Positions 1 through 8,535 of a stretch of DNA of 33,462 nt are shown here, piece after piece. The stretch comes from a virus: IMG/VR virus record IMGVR_UViG_3300044953_000536, positions 1 through 33,462 of that record. One strand, given 5' to 3'. Made by a program: the position numbers and the translations under genes. The notes under the pieces are model-generated. The model had not been told where the DNA came from and searched no databases. It saw nothing but the letters and a program-made list of their open reading frames with translations. The number at the start of each line of letters is the position of its first letter. Positions within the stretch are counted from its first letter, which is position 1.

Positions 1-1
1 A

Positions 2-163
2 AAAAACAGATTGAAATTAGAAAAAGAAATAAATAACATTAAAAACGCCGGAATAGATTACAATACTTTGACGTGCTATTTTATTATGGCTTTCCAAGAG
101 CTAGCAAAAAAGGTAGAATTTCTTGAGAGAAAGTTTGAAAAAGCTTATAATTTACAGAGTTAA
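2..163 (+). CDS. C-terminal part of an unknown protein (5' end outside window)
   Basis: An open frame without stops runs in from the left edge and ends at TAA 161-163, giving 53 residues. The fragment is rich in Lys and Glu and looks helical, with a possible coiled coil (…LEKEINNIK… and …KKVEFLERKFEKAY…). A purine-rich ribosome site (gaaagg, 176-181) follows before the next gene, so it probably shares a transcript with 190-576. I do not recognise the family. It precedes probable virion genes, so a small structural or fibre-associated protein is possible, but that is inference from position only. Confidence 0.5.
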   Translation, partial: KNRLKLEKEINNIKNAGIDYNTLTCYFIMAFQELAKKVEFLERKFEKAYNLQS

Positions 164-189
164 CGTATTTTTTATGAAAGGAAAAAACC

Positions 190-576
190 ATGAACGAAAT
201 ATTAAGAGACGTCTCAACCACACTGACCGATTTGAAGCTGGTCACCAGCACTCAAGTCGATTTGTCTTACATCAACAGTCTGGCTCCGCAGGTTTTTGCT
301 GACCCAAAGACTTATGCCAACATTCAATCCGACGTCCAATTTATTAACCAAATTGGTGGGCAGCTTTTTAACTATTTCAGCAACCCAGATCCTGATACTC
401 AAAAAATCTGGTATGTAGCCTTAGCCGCTGGGTTAACGCAATCAATCAGCGATACGAATGCCTTAATTGCTCAAATCCCCACGGACAAACCAAAAGGATC
501 GGATTTGAAAGATGTTTTAAATATTTTCATTGCCGATTGTCAGGCGATACAGAAGATTATCCCTCAAGGAGAATAA
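190..576 (+). CDS. Hypothetical protein, probable virion-associated
   Basis: A 128-aa protein starting MNEILRDVS, with a purine-rich ribosome site (gaaagg) about eight bases before the ATG. It is acidic and mostly predicted helical, with no signal peptide, no clear membrane segment and no motif I recognise. Its stop overlaps the ATG of the next gene by one base (TAATG at 574-578), so the two are translationally coupled. The pair lies just before the capsid promoter, downstream of a fibre-type region if the genome continues circularly. A role as a minor structural or fibre-associated protein is inferred from context alone. Confidence 0.6.
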   Translation: MNEILRDVSTTLTDLKLVTSTQVDLSYINSLAPQVFADPKTYANIQSDVQFINQIGGQLFNYFSNPDPDTQKIWYVALAAGLTQSISDTNALIAQIPTDKPKGSDLKDVLNIFIADCQAIQKIIPQGE

Positions 577-935
577 TGTCTATTACTTATCCGTTCGTTG
601 ATTTTACGAGGAAGGCTCTTGTTGATGTTTCTGATACACCTCAAACATTAATAAATGAGAGTGTCGTTTGTATTGTTGATAAGTTAACTTTTACTAATCT
701 TTCATCGGATAGAATATTTGTACATTTGTATTGGAACATAAATACAGGTTCGACCCCTATGACCGTTCAATTGTTAAACTACAGGGATATTTTGCCATTT
801 CACACGCAAGCTTTCGATGAAATTAATGGACATTACGTTAAACCAGGAGATACCTTGACGGTATTTTCAGCAGCGAATAATCAGTTATTTGATGTGGTAA
901 TGTCCTATAGAAGATTAATGGAATTATCGACCTAA
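576..935 (+). CDS. Hypothetical protein, probable beta-rich virion component
   Basis: A 119-aa protein. I chose ATG 576 because it overlaps the previous stop (TAATG) and is preceded by AAGGAG at 566-571; a longer in-frame start at 537 lies inside the upstream gene with no ribosome site. The sequence alternates hydrophobic and polar residues and has turns such as VKPGDTLTV, suggesting a compact beta sandwich like small head-decoration or fibre proteins. No family assigned. It is the last gene before the capsid promoter at 941-969. Confidence 0.6.
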   Translation: MSITYPFVDFTRKALVDVSDTPQTLINESVVCIVDKLTFTNLSSDRIFVHLYWNINTGSTPMTVQLLNYRDILPFHTQAFDEINGHYVKPGDTLTVFSAANNQLFDVVMSYRRLMELST

Positions 936-940
936 ATAAT

Positions 941-969
941 TTGACATGAAAATAATAATTACTTAAAAT
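941..969 (+). promoter_or_regulatory. Strong sigma70-type promoter for the capsid operon
   Basis: TTGACA (941-946), a 17-base spacer and TAAAAT (964-969). The -35 box is perfect, spacing is optimal, and the flanking sequence is very AT-rich. It would start a transcript near 976, about 190 bases before the capsid gene. This is the best consensus promoter in the window and suggests capsid genes can be read by host RNA polymerase independently of upstream genes. Confidence 0.65.
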
Positions 970-975
970 TATTAT

Positions 976-1161
976 AGAGTCAAAATCTAAGATTTGGACA
1001 CCTAGAAAAATCTAGCCCTTGTAGGATAAAAGTTACGCCCAGAAATTGGACACCGTAGCTCCAAAAAAGGATACCTAGGGAACCTAGCCCAGACAAATGA
1101 GTTTGAATCAAAGAGAATCCTGTTTATCAGGATATTTGGTTTTACTATTTTTTTGGGAGAA
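976..1161 (+). promoter_or_regulatory. Long structured 5' leader of the capsid mRNA
   Basis: This 232-base gap between genes holds no credible coding region. It contains two copies of TTGGACACC (994-1002 and 1046-1054, 52 bases apart), two copies of CTAGCCC (1012-1018 and 1084-1090), a hairpin CTAGA-aaaa-TCTAG (about 1002-1015), a hairpin CTAGG-gaa-CCTAG (about 1075-1087), and near the gene ATCCTG-tttat-CAGGAT (1117-1122 with 1128-1133) followed by a U-rich run. These could stabilise the mRNA, serve as processing sites, or gate capsid translation. The function is not established. Confidence 0.4.
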
Positions 1162-1167
1162 ATGTCC

Positions 1168-2049
1168 ATGTCTTTATCTCTTACTGCAACTCAACAAACC
1201 GAATTCGAAGCGCTTGTTAAGTTAGAATATCAATCAGGCGGGTATCATCTTAAAGGAACTGTACGTGAACGTAACGATGTCGTAGGTTCTCAAGTACAAT
1301 TTAGAAGATTGGGGACTATTGTTGCTAATCCAGTTGGGTTTCAACAGTTGTTAGATCCAAAAGACCCAGGTTTTGTACCCGTTACCGCCTATCTTACTAA
1401 ATATTCGGCACCCGCATTCTGTGATAAAATTCAAGACTTAACAGTCAACTTCGATCCAAAAATGGAACTAGCTAAAGCTATTTCACAAGGGCTCGGCCGT
1501 CGCTCAGACCAGATAACAATTAATGCTTTAGGCAATATTGTAAACACTAACCCCGGAAACGTAATTGCAGTAAATGCCGTTCCTGCGGGACAACCAGTCG
1601 CTAACTGTAATTTTACCTATTACAAGTATCGTCAAATTGTTGCATTTTTTGATTCAAATGCCGTTCCTATTGCAGATAGATTTGTTGCCATGTCGGCTAA
1701 TAATTTGGCTGCGTTATTGGCGGATGACCACTTTATTAATAGGTTTTATATTAATACCGAAGCGGTCGCAGATGGTACTTTGAATTACAAAGAAATTTTA
1801 GGGTTTAATGTTCGAGTTTTACCAGAAATGGTAGAAGGTGGTTTACCAAAAGCAGGGAACATCCGTACAATTTTTGCCTGGCATAAAGACTCTACCGGAA
1901 TTGCGATAGGGCAAGGCGCAAGCGTAGAAATTACTTATCAAGGTATGTACATGAGCTATCTTGTTAATGGTTATATGTACCTTGGTGGGGTGATTATCGA
2001 TCCTAAAGGCGTACTCGCTATTTTATGCGATGAAAGCGTAAATCCTTAA
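1168..2049 (+). CDS. Major capsid protein
   Basis: Probable shell protein of the phage head. I chose ATG 1168 (MSLSLTATQQ, 293 aa) because GGGAGA at 1155-1160 lies seven bases upstream; ATG 1162 is possible but too close to that site. The sequence resembles phage capsid proteins in which an N-terminal helix (FEALVKLEYQ) is followed by GTVRERNDVVGSQVQFRRLG, then a helix with ISQGLGRRSDQITINALG and a C-terminal VEITYQGMYM…IIDPKGVLAI segment. It is the first gene after the strong promoter and leader, and is followed by head and tail-tube genes in T7-type order. Family assigned by resemblance and position. Confidence 0.72.
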   Translation: MSLSLTATQQTEFEALVKLEYQSGGYHLKGTVRERNDVVGSQVQFRRLGTIVANPVGFQQLLDPKDPGFVPVTAYLTKYSAPAFCDKIQDLTVNFDPKMELAKAISQGLGRRSDQITINALGNIVNTNPGNVIAVNAVPAGQPVANCNFTYYKYRQIVAFFDSNAVPIADRFVAMSANNLAALLADDHFINRFYINTEAVADGTLNYKEILGFNVRVLPEMVEGGLPKAGNIRTIFAWHKDSTGIAIGQGASVEITYQGMYMSYLVNGYMYLGGVIIDPKGVLAILCDESVNP

Positions 2050-2075
2050 TCTTTAAACGAATTGGAGTATTAAAC

Positions 2076-2810
2076 ATGGCTTTTCAAAATCAAAATTGGA
2101 CTCGTATTACAGCGGACATGACTACCGATAACCTTATTGACTCTACAACGGGTATTGTTAGCAAGGAAATCGGTCTGGCAGGCTCGAAAGCTTATCGTTA
2201 TTTAACTTATGGAACAGGAGTTAATCCAGGTGTAAATGACGATACTATTAACACTTGCTTAAACACAGCTAACTATTTCTCAGCGGTTGCTGATAAGTTA
2301 GGGCCTGGTGATACACTGGAAATTATTGACAACTCTGTTCCCGCAGCGGGAACAGGATACATTAATGGATTTATTCGATTAATGGTTGCCAGTTCAAATG
2401 TTAAAACAGGGGTTGTTACTTTCAGTCAAATAGGAATTGCTGAATCAACAACTATTCTCACGGCGGCACAAGTGTTGGCTATGAATGGAGCCACTCAAAC
2501 ACTCATCCCAGCTTTTACTAATTTCGCTATCTTAGTTCAAGCGATGGCAGTTAGGTTAAACTGGATTGGCGGAACCCAATACGCTAACGGTGGTGTTATC
2601 ACTGGTAGAATTGGTGCTTCTGACGTAACAGCTCAAATCCCAGCAGCCAATATATTAACCAACGCAATAAGGGTTAGTATTGTTCCTGGTATAGTTGCGC
2701 AGGTAGCAGATGCTACAATTAATACAGCGATGGGTATAAGAAATGGTACGGCACCGTTTGCTAACGGAACTTCAACGTTAACTGTATCGACCAACTATAC
2801 ATTGTTGTAA
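2076..2810 (+). CDS. Probable head decoration or capsid-associated protein
   Basis: A 244-aa protein with GGAG about eight bases before ATG 2076. It is rich in Ala, Thr, Asn, Gly and Ile, has few charged residues, and contains long beta-prone stretches (GVVTFSQIGIAEST, ASDVTAQIPAAN), a composition typical of surface-exposed virion proteins. No catalytic motif or signal peptide is present. It sits between the major capsid protein and tail tubular protein A, where short-tailed phages often carry a head accessory protein. The decoration role is inferred from composition and position. Confidence 0.55.
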   Translation: MAFQNQNWTRITADMTTDNLIDSTTGIVSKEIGLAGSKAYRYLTYGTGVNPGVNDDTINTCLNTANYFSAVADKLGPGDTLEIIDNSVPAAGTGYINGFIRLMVASSNVKTGVVTFSQIGIAESTTILTAAQVLAMNGATQTLIPAFTNFAILVQAMAVRLNWIGGTQYANGGVITGRIGASDVTAQIPAANILTNAIRVSIVPGIVAQVADATINTAMGIRNGTAPFANGTSTLTVSTNYTLL

Positions 2811-2816
2811 ATAGTT

Positions 2817-3398
2817 ATGGCTTTAACGAAGGTTCAAGTCATTTCCAACGCCTTGACGATGATTGGCAAAGGGCCAATCATCGCACTGGGTGTCGACCAG
2901 ACTAGCTCAGCAGCGGAGCAGGCATTCGACTTTTTATTTACTTCTGATATTTCAAAAAATCAGTGGCGTTTTGCCTCTAAGATAGTACAATTATCAGCTT
3001 TAGATGAAACATTACCTACTATCCTAAATTGGCGTTATATTTATCAATTGCCAGGCGATTACCTCTCATTAATTAGGCTTTATCCAAATATTAGGCGTTT
3101 TGAGATTTACGAAGACAACACGCTTTACTGCAACAGCAATGTCTTATGGCTAGAATATGTATTTCAGCCTAATATTACAAAAGTCCCTAATTATTTTTGG
3201 GAATATTTTGCTTGTAAGCTAGGCGCTTATTTAGCCTTATCGAGTGCAGTTAATCCTCAAATTTCCACTTACTTAGATGGACAAGCTGCTATGAAAAAGT
3301 TTGAAGCAATGGCTATAGATGCTAAGAATAGACCGCAAAGCCCCATTGCTGACGCTCCAATAATTGCAAACAGGTTTATAGGTTATGACTTTATATGA
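2817..3398 (+). CDS. Tail tubular protein A-like head-tail adaptor (T7 gp11 type)
   Basis: A 193-aa protein. The start MALTKVQVISNALTMIGKGP, the helix with QWRFASKIVQL, and the sequence WRYIYQLPGDYLSLIRL match the pattern of tail tubular protein A, the adaptor ring that sits below the portal and receives the nozzle. Usual length for the family is about 190-200 aa, so it is complete. It overlaps the following nozzle gene by four bases (ATGA), matching the A-then-B order in T7-like phages. No strong ribosome site is visible, so translation may be coupled to the gene before. Confidence 0.72.
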   Translation: MALTKVQVISNALTMIGKGPIIALGVDQTSSAAEQAFDFLFTSDISKNQWRFASKIVQLSALDETLPTILNWRYIYQLPGDYLSLIRLYPNIRRFEIYEDNTLYCNSNVLWLEYVFQPNITKVPNYFWEYFACKLGAYLALSSAVNPQISTYLDGQAAMKKFEAMAIDAKNRPQSPIADAPIIANRFIGYDFI

Positions 3399-5587
3399 GC
3401 ATTGTCCGTTATGACCAATCTAATTTTACAGGCGGTGAATTAGACCCTAGAGCCTACGCCAGAACCGATACCCAGGCTTATTATTCTTGTGCTAAAAACT
3501 TGCAAAATTGTATTGTAGTTCCCCAGGGTGGTGTTAAAAGACGTTTTGGTACTCGATATGTAGATTCTCTAGCAGTCGCTCAAAATGCTTCTCAGGCCAA
3601 ATTAGGTACAATGATCATAGAAGATGCTGAATACTTAATTATCTTTGAACAAACATCCATAAAAATATACTTAGAAAATATACTGTCAGCTACAGTTGTA
3701 AATACCTATCAAAAAGAAGACATAGCCTCTCTACAATTTTGTCAGGTTGTTAATAAAATGTTTGTTTTCAACCCTAATTTTTCTCCCATGCAATTAACGA
3801 GAAGCTTTTTTGACAATACCGCTATTACGGGCATAGATGCGATCAATAATTATCTAAACTTAGATTTAACCAACAAGCTTGCGCCAGGAAGCATATCAGC
3901 CGTAAGGTTTTTAACAAACGGAGTAATGCCAACTACAAACCCGCAAATCTATCCAAACAGAACCTATTACATAAAAGCGGTAAATAACAATGCTTGTCGA
4001 ATATACGCTAGCTCTAGCGATGCTCTCAATGATATTAATTATTTTCAGATAACAGCACTTGGGAATACAAATTTTGCTTCAATCTTAAATTCTTGGACTT
4101 TTACGAATATCGTTTTTAAAAACATGCCAAGCTTTTCTTTTATTAATAATTATGACAATACCACTTTTCAACCAAGCTTTACGACGGGGACTATAACTTT
4201 AACGTGTAGTGCGAATATTTTTAATCAATCATTTGTTGGAGGGATATTTACAGGAAATGAAGGAGTAGGGCGAATCACTAACGTTATTAGTGGCAATCAG
4301 ATAACCCTTACCGTCATTAAGGATTTCAAAGATACTACTCCAATTCCAGGAAGGTTAGCTTATTTAGGTGAGCCTGTATGGTCAGTGGCTAGAGGATTCC
4401 CTAAAACAGGAACTTTGCATCAGAATCGATTATTTTTAGGTGGTACCACTGGTTTACCAAATGGCGTTTGGGGAAGCGTTACTAATGACGTATATGATTT
4501 TGATGACAGTGAATCTTTAGATGATAACGCTATTTCTTGGTATCCATCTTCTGGAGATTTTAGCCAGATTAATTTTTTGAACTCTGGCAAAAGTCTGTTT
4601 GTTCATACGGCAGAAGGATTTCTCACTACTTCTGGGTTCACTGAGTCGGTATTAACGCCTAAAACTTTTTTCCTAAGTGAGCAAAACAAAGATGGTATTT
4701 CAAATGTTGAGCCAGCGTTTTTAGATAACCAAACTTTTTATATTGATAGGTCACTTAAAAATGTAAAAGCGGTCGCTTGGGATTTCAATATTTCAGGCTG
4801 GGCCTTAAAAAATGTGTCATTAATCTCTAATCATTTAATTAAATCCCCTGTTGATATGTGTGATTTTAACAATAATCCTACCAATGATGGAAATTTTATT
4901 TTTGTTTGTAATGGCGATGGGACTTTAGCCTCGTTTCAAGTGATAGAAGATGAAAATATTCGAGCATGGACCCCTGGCAAAACTGATGGAGCGTTTTGTC
5001 AGGTCGTATCAACTGGAAACCGTGTATGGTTTTTAGTTCAACGAACCATTAACGGCAATGCGGTCTTAATGATTGAGGAACTGGATTTTTCTCTAAATAC
5101 CGATTGCTCTTTTGTTAAAACAAATATCAATAGCGATACCATCAATGGCCTGGGCGTATTGGAAGGGAAACAACTTAGCGTACTAGCGGATGGTTTTTAT
5201 CAAGGAGTCTTTACTGTTCAAGGCGGACAGATAGTTTTGCCGAGTGTGGTTCAAAACGCAAACGTTGGGTTGTCATTTACCTCTATCCTTCAGCCCTTGC
5301 CTATAGGGAATATCATGGGAACGCCTTCTAATCTTTATGCTCCTAAGCATATTCGGAGTTTTTATATTAATTATTATAAAATGTTAGGGGCGACTATTGA
5401 AGGGAACCCTATTCCTACGGCAAAGATGGGTGATATTGTTTTAGATCAGCCATTAAATTTGAGTAGTGGTATCTATCAATATAGCCCTTTTAAGGGCTGG
5501 AATATAGAAGATTTTAACTTAACCATTCAACAGAATATCCCTTTGCCTATGACTATAATTGGTATATCATATGTAATAGATATATAG
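3395..5587 (+). CDS. Tail tubular protein B-like tail nozzle (T7 gp12 type)
   Basis: A 730-aa protein. The N-terminus carries the hallmark NFTGGELDPRAYARTD, then CAKNLQNCIVVPQGGVKRR, found in the nozzle proteins of many short-tailed phages. The middle contains PKTGTLHQNRLFLGGTTGLP and NGVWGSVTNDVYDF, also typical of this family and part of its beta-propeller body. The protein would form the hexameric tube tip through which DNA leaves. Start ATG overlaps the previous stop (ATGA at 3395-3398). Length is close to T7 gp12 (about 794 aa). Confidence 0.78.
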   Translation: MSIVRYDQSNFTGGELDPRAYARTDTQAYYSCAKNLQNCIVVPQGGVKRRFGTRYVDSLAVAQNASQAKLGTMIIEDAEYLIIFEQTSIKIYLENILSATVVNTYQKEDIASLQFCQVVNKMFVFNPNFSPMQLTRSFFDNTAITGIDAINNYLNLDLTNKLAPGSISAVRFLTNGVMPTTNPQIYPNRTYYIKAVNNNACRIYASSSDALNDINYFQITALGNTNFASILNSWTFTNIVFKNMPSFSFINNYDNTTFQPSFTTGTITLTCSANIFNQSFVGGIFTGNEGVGRITNVISGNQITLTVIKDFKDTTPIPGRLAYLGEPVWSVARGFPKTGTLHQNRLFLGGTTGLPNGVWGSVTNDVYDFDDSESLDDNAISWYPSSGDFSQINFLNSGKSLFVHTAEGFLTTSGFTESVLTPKTFFLSEQNKDGISNVEPAFLDNQTFYIDRSLKNVKAVAWDFNISGWALKNVSLISNHLIKSPVDMCDFNNNPTNDGNFIFVCNGDGTLASFQVIEDENIRAWTPGKTDGAFCQVVSTGNRVWFLVQRTINGNAVLMIEELDFSLNTDCSFVKTNINSDTINGLGVLEGKQLSVLADGFYQGVFTVQGGQIVLPSVVQNANVGLSFTSILQPLPIGNIMGTPSNLYAPKHIRSFYINYYKMLGATIEGNPIPTAKMGDIVLDQPLNLSSGIYQYSPFKGWNIEDFNLTIQQNIPLPMTIIGISYVIDI

Positions 5588-5603
5588 AAAATTACAGGGT
5601 TTT

Positions 5604-6248
5604 ATGTCAACAAGTATTTTGTTATTAGCAGCTCAAATAGCAGGGCTATCCCAGGCTTATTCCGCTAAGAGAAAAAGTTCTAAAGAGATTGGCAGGAACT
5701 TAGAACAGGCTAATTATTTTACTCGGATTGGCGGAGAGCTTGAACGACAAGAACTGGATTTAAAGCTTGAAGAGGCTGAAATTGGCTATTATGAACAAGC
5801 CCTTTATAACGCTGATCAAATCAGAGAAACACTAGCCTCTCAAGCTGCGATATTCGGAGCTAGGGGGCAAAGAATCGGAGCAGGCTCGGCAAAAGCAATT
5901 ACAGATAGTTCTATTGGCGCCTATGGCCAAGACACGAAGATGCTTGAATTATCTAGAAAATTTACTAAAAATAATATTTTAAATCGTAAGTCCCTTTCCT
6001 CTATTAATCAGGCAGCTTCACATCTCGGTTTAGAGCAAAGCACTAAAAATAAGAAACAGCAGCTAACAGATCAATTTGATCAAATGCTGATAAATCAGTT
6101 CAGCTCTAATCAATTTGTAAGTGATACTCAAGGAGTTTATGAGAAAGGGAAAGGAATGTATCAGAACTACAAACTAAACAAGTCAATTAATAAGATTAAA
6201 AATCCTGGTAGAGCTAATACAATGAGACAGCTTAAGAACTTAAAGTAA
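5604..6248 (+). CDS. Internal virion protein (T7 gp14-like)
   Basis: A 214-aa protein, AGGG shortly before ATG 5604. It begins with a hydrophobic segment (STSILLLAAQIAGLSQAYSA, residues 2-21), followed by a long helical region and the motif LASQAAIFGARGQRIGAGSA around residues 78-97. That motif is typical of the smallest internal virion (ejection) protein of short-tailed phages, which enters the host envelope at infection and helps form the DNA channel. It is followed directly by two very large genes in the order gp14, gp15, gp16. Assignment rests on motif, size and order. Confidence 0.68.
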   Translation: MSTSILLLAAQIAGLSQAYSAKRKSSKEIGRNLEQANYFTRIGGELERQELDLKLEEAEIGYYEQALYNADQIRETLASQAAIFGARGQRIGAGSAKAITDSSIGAYGQDTKMLELSRKFTKNNILNRKSLSSINQAASHLGLEQSTKNKKQQLTDQFDQMLINQFSSNQFVSDTQGVYEKGKGMYQNYKLNKSINKIKNPGRANTMRQLKNLK

Positions 6249-6250
6249 TT

Positions 6251-8530
6251 ATGAAAGAAATTAAAGAGTATCAAAGACAAGCCTCATTTAATCCAAAAGG
6301 GGATGGTGGCAATGCTAAAGGGACCTTTGACCGATTAGCTTCTTTAGAGGATTCTAAACCTATTGGCAATACTGCTCTTGATAATGCAGCCATTACTCTT
6401 GCCCAAAACGCCGCCAATAAAAGAGCGGAATTATCAGGTATAGAAGCCGCACAAAAATCGCCTGGGAAGTTTTTATTGCCAGGAGCTGGTGAGGCTGGTA
6501 AGTTCTTTGCGGATGCTTATCGAAAGGAAGAAGCACAAAATCTTGAGTTTCAGGTTAACGCATTCTTAAATGAAGCCAATACGCAATTCATGAAGTTACC
6601 GAATCCCAGCAATAAGGATTTACAGGATTACAAAAATAAAACTTTACAGAGTGTTGAAAAGATTATAAGTCTATCTAGCGAAGAAAACAGGACGGCATTA
6701 GAGAGAGCGGCGTTAAGTAGTTTTCAGTCTAGCTACAATCAATTAACATTGAAGGTTGAAGAAAATAATAGAAGGCAAGCTCATCAAAGGATGGTGGCAG
6801 CTACTAGTCAAGGAGTTAAAAATATACAGAATTTTAATTTGTCAGGAGAACATGATAAAGCCAAGGAAGAATATAAAAGAGTAGTTGGTATTTTAGATAA
6901 TGCCGTATCGTTAGGGCAAATTGGTGTTGATTTTGCTACAAAACAAAAAGAAGAAGCAAGAATTTTACTAGACTCAAGCTATCAAAGTAGGCTATATGAA
7001 AAAGCAATAAAGGAAAACAAAGGCGATGAATTTTTAAAGGAACTAAGAGAAAAACCTTTAAATCATTTAACGCCTCTGCAAAAAGAAGAGGTTATTGCTG
7101 GCGTAATGCAATATGGTGATCGTTATCAAGCAGCTTTAAATGGAAGTCAATATATAGCATTTGTGGAAGGTGAAACCGAATCAATAAACGGAACGTTAAC
7201 CCCTGAAAAATTAGAAGATTATAAAAATAAAATGGGATCCCGTTATTTTGCCCAATTTCAAAGAAATTTGGCGAAAAAACAAGCTAAAGAAAACGAGAAG
7301 CTTAGGTTATATAACAAAGTCGCTAATAATTTATCAGATCCAACAGTATTAAGTGAACTTTCAAATGATGAGATGAATGAAGTATTTGAGGTGGTAAAAG
7401 CGAATGCCGTTCAAAACGTTTCACAAAAAACAGGACAAGATTATAAGCTTTCTCTATCGGATGAAGTAGTATTAGCAAAACAAATTAATAGAGATATTCC
7501 AAGCGTTACTAAAAAACTAATTAGTGCTGTTAATTTTGGCGACCCAATGCAAGCTGCTGAAGCAGCACAGTCAATCAGAGTTTTATCCCAGGCAAACCAC
7601 CCCATTTATAAAAGTATAGATACTGATACAAAAGCCACAGTTTCGTTATTTGACGCATTAATGATTTCATCAAGCATAGATCCTCAAGAGGCATTAAAGC
7701 AAGCGAGAGATAGAGTAAACATATTTGACGAAAACAAAAGAGAAGAAGCAAAGGAAAAGCTTAAATCTTTTTATAGTCTTAAAAATTTGAATGACTATAA
7801 ATCCAAAGAGAAACACGTTATAGAAGGAATAGGAGCAAGAGAAGGTTTTATTTTTAAAAGCAATATGATTGTTCCTTCGGGGATTACAAAGAGATACGAT
7901 AAGTTAATGCAAATGTATATTGAGAAAATAGGAGACCCAATTATTGCCGAAAAATTAGTGTTTGAACAAATGGAAAAAGATTATCAACAAACTAAAATTA
8001 ATAATAGAAGTGAGGTTATGGCGTATTCTCCAGAGGCCGTATATCCTGCATTTAAAAATACTAACTTTTTGCAAAATGATAAGGTTAGAGCCGTTAAAGA
8101 ACTCGTAGAAATTAATGAAAAAATAAGGGAAGAGGGAAATTTCGTATTTAACACGCTTGAATGGAAAGATGCACCTTATGATGTCGAAGTTCTAAACAAA
8201 AAGGTAATAGATGGTGATTTAAAAATAAAAATTAATGGAGTAGAAAGAAAAATAGTTATAGATTCTGATCAAATAACTAGGCTGCCACCTAATGGTGTTC
8301 CATCATGGCAAATTAATTACATAGATGATAACGGAATTCAAGTCCCCTTGCTTGATGGCATGGGACAAATAGCGAGATGGACGCCAGATGTTAACCGTTT
8401 TAATAAAATTGTTACAAAAGCTCGTGATGAATATGACGAAAAGCAATTACAAAAAGCTAAAAAATATAAAGAAGTTTATGAAAGAGATTTGACTGATGTA
8501 GAAGCTATATACCCAGAGAAGGCGGATTAA
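6251..8530 (+). CDS. Internal virion core protein (T7 gp15-like)
   Basis: A 759-aa hydrophilic, mostly helical protein starting two bases after the previous stop. It is rich in Lys, Glu, Asn and Gln and has no signal peptide or membrane segment. By size (T7 gp15 is 747 aa) and position between the gp14-like and the very large gp16-like genes, it is the middle ejection protein, part of the inner core of the head and of the periplasmic DNA channel. I see no sequence motif that proves this alone. Confidence 0.6.
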   Translation: MKEIKEYQRQASFNPKGDGGNAKGTFDRLASLEDSKPIGNTALDNAAITLAQNAANKRAELSGIEAAQKSPGKFLLPGAGEAGKFFADAYRKEEAQNLEFQVNAFLNEANTQFMKLPNPSNKDLQDYKNKTLQSVEKIISLSSEENRTALERAALSSFQSSYNQLTLKVEENNRRQAHQRMVAATSQGVKNIQNFNLSGEHDKAKEEYKRVVGILDNAVSLGQIGVDFATKQKEEARILLDSSYQSRLYEKAIKENKGDEFLKELREKPLNHLTPLQKEEVIAGVMQYGDRYQAALNGSQYIAFVEGETESINGTLTPEKLEDYKNKMGSRYFAQFQRNLAKKQAKENEKLRLYNKVANNLSDPTVLSELSNDEMNEVFEVVKANAVQNVSQKTGQDYKLSLSDEVVLAKQINRDIPSVTKKLISAVNFGDPMQAAEAAQSIRVLSQANHPIYKSIDTDTKATVSLFDALMISSSIDPQEALKQARDRVNIFDENKREEAKEKLKSFYSLKNLNDYKSKEKHVIEGIGAREGFIFKSNMIVPSGITKRYDKLMQMYIEKIGDPIIAEKLVFEQMEKDYQQTKINNRSEVMAYSPEAVYPAFKNTNFLQNDKVRAVKELVEINEKIREEGNFVFNTLEWKDAPYDVEVLNKKVIDGDLKIKINGVERKIVIDSDQITRLPPNGVPSWQINYIDDNGIQVPLLDGMGQIARWTPDVNRFNKIVTKARDEYDEKQLQKAKKYKEVYERDLTDVEAIYPEKAD

Positions 8531-8535
8531 GATAA

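Noticed and set aside
1097-1222. Small open frame starting ATGAGTTTGAATC before the capsid gene
   Set aside because: No ribosome site, and it runs out of frame into the capsid gene; better explained as untranslated leader.
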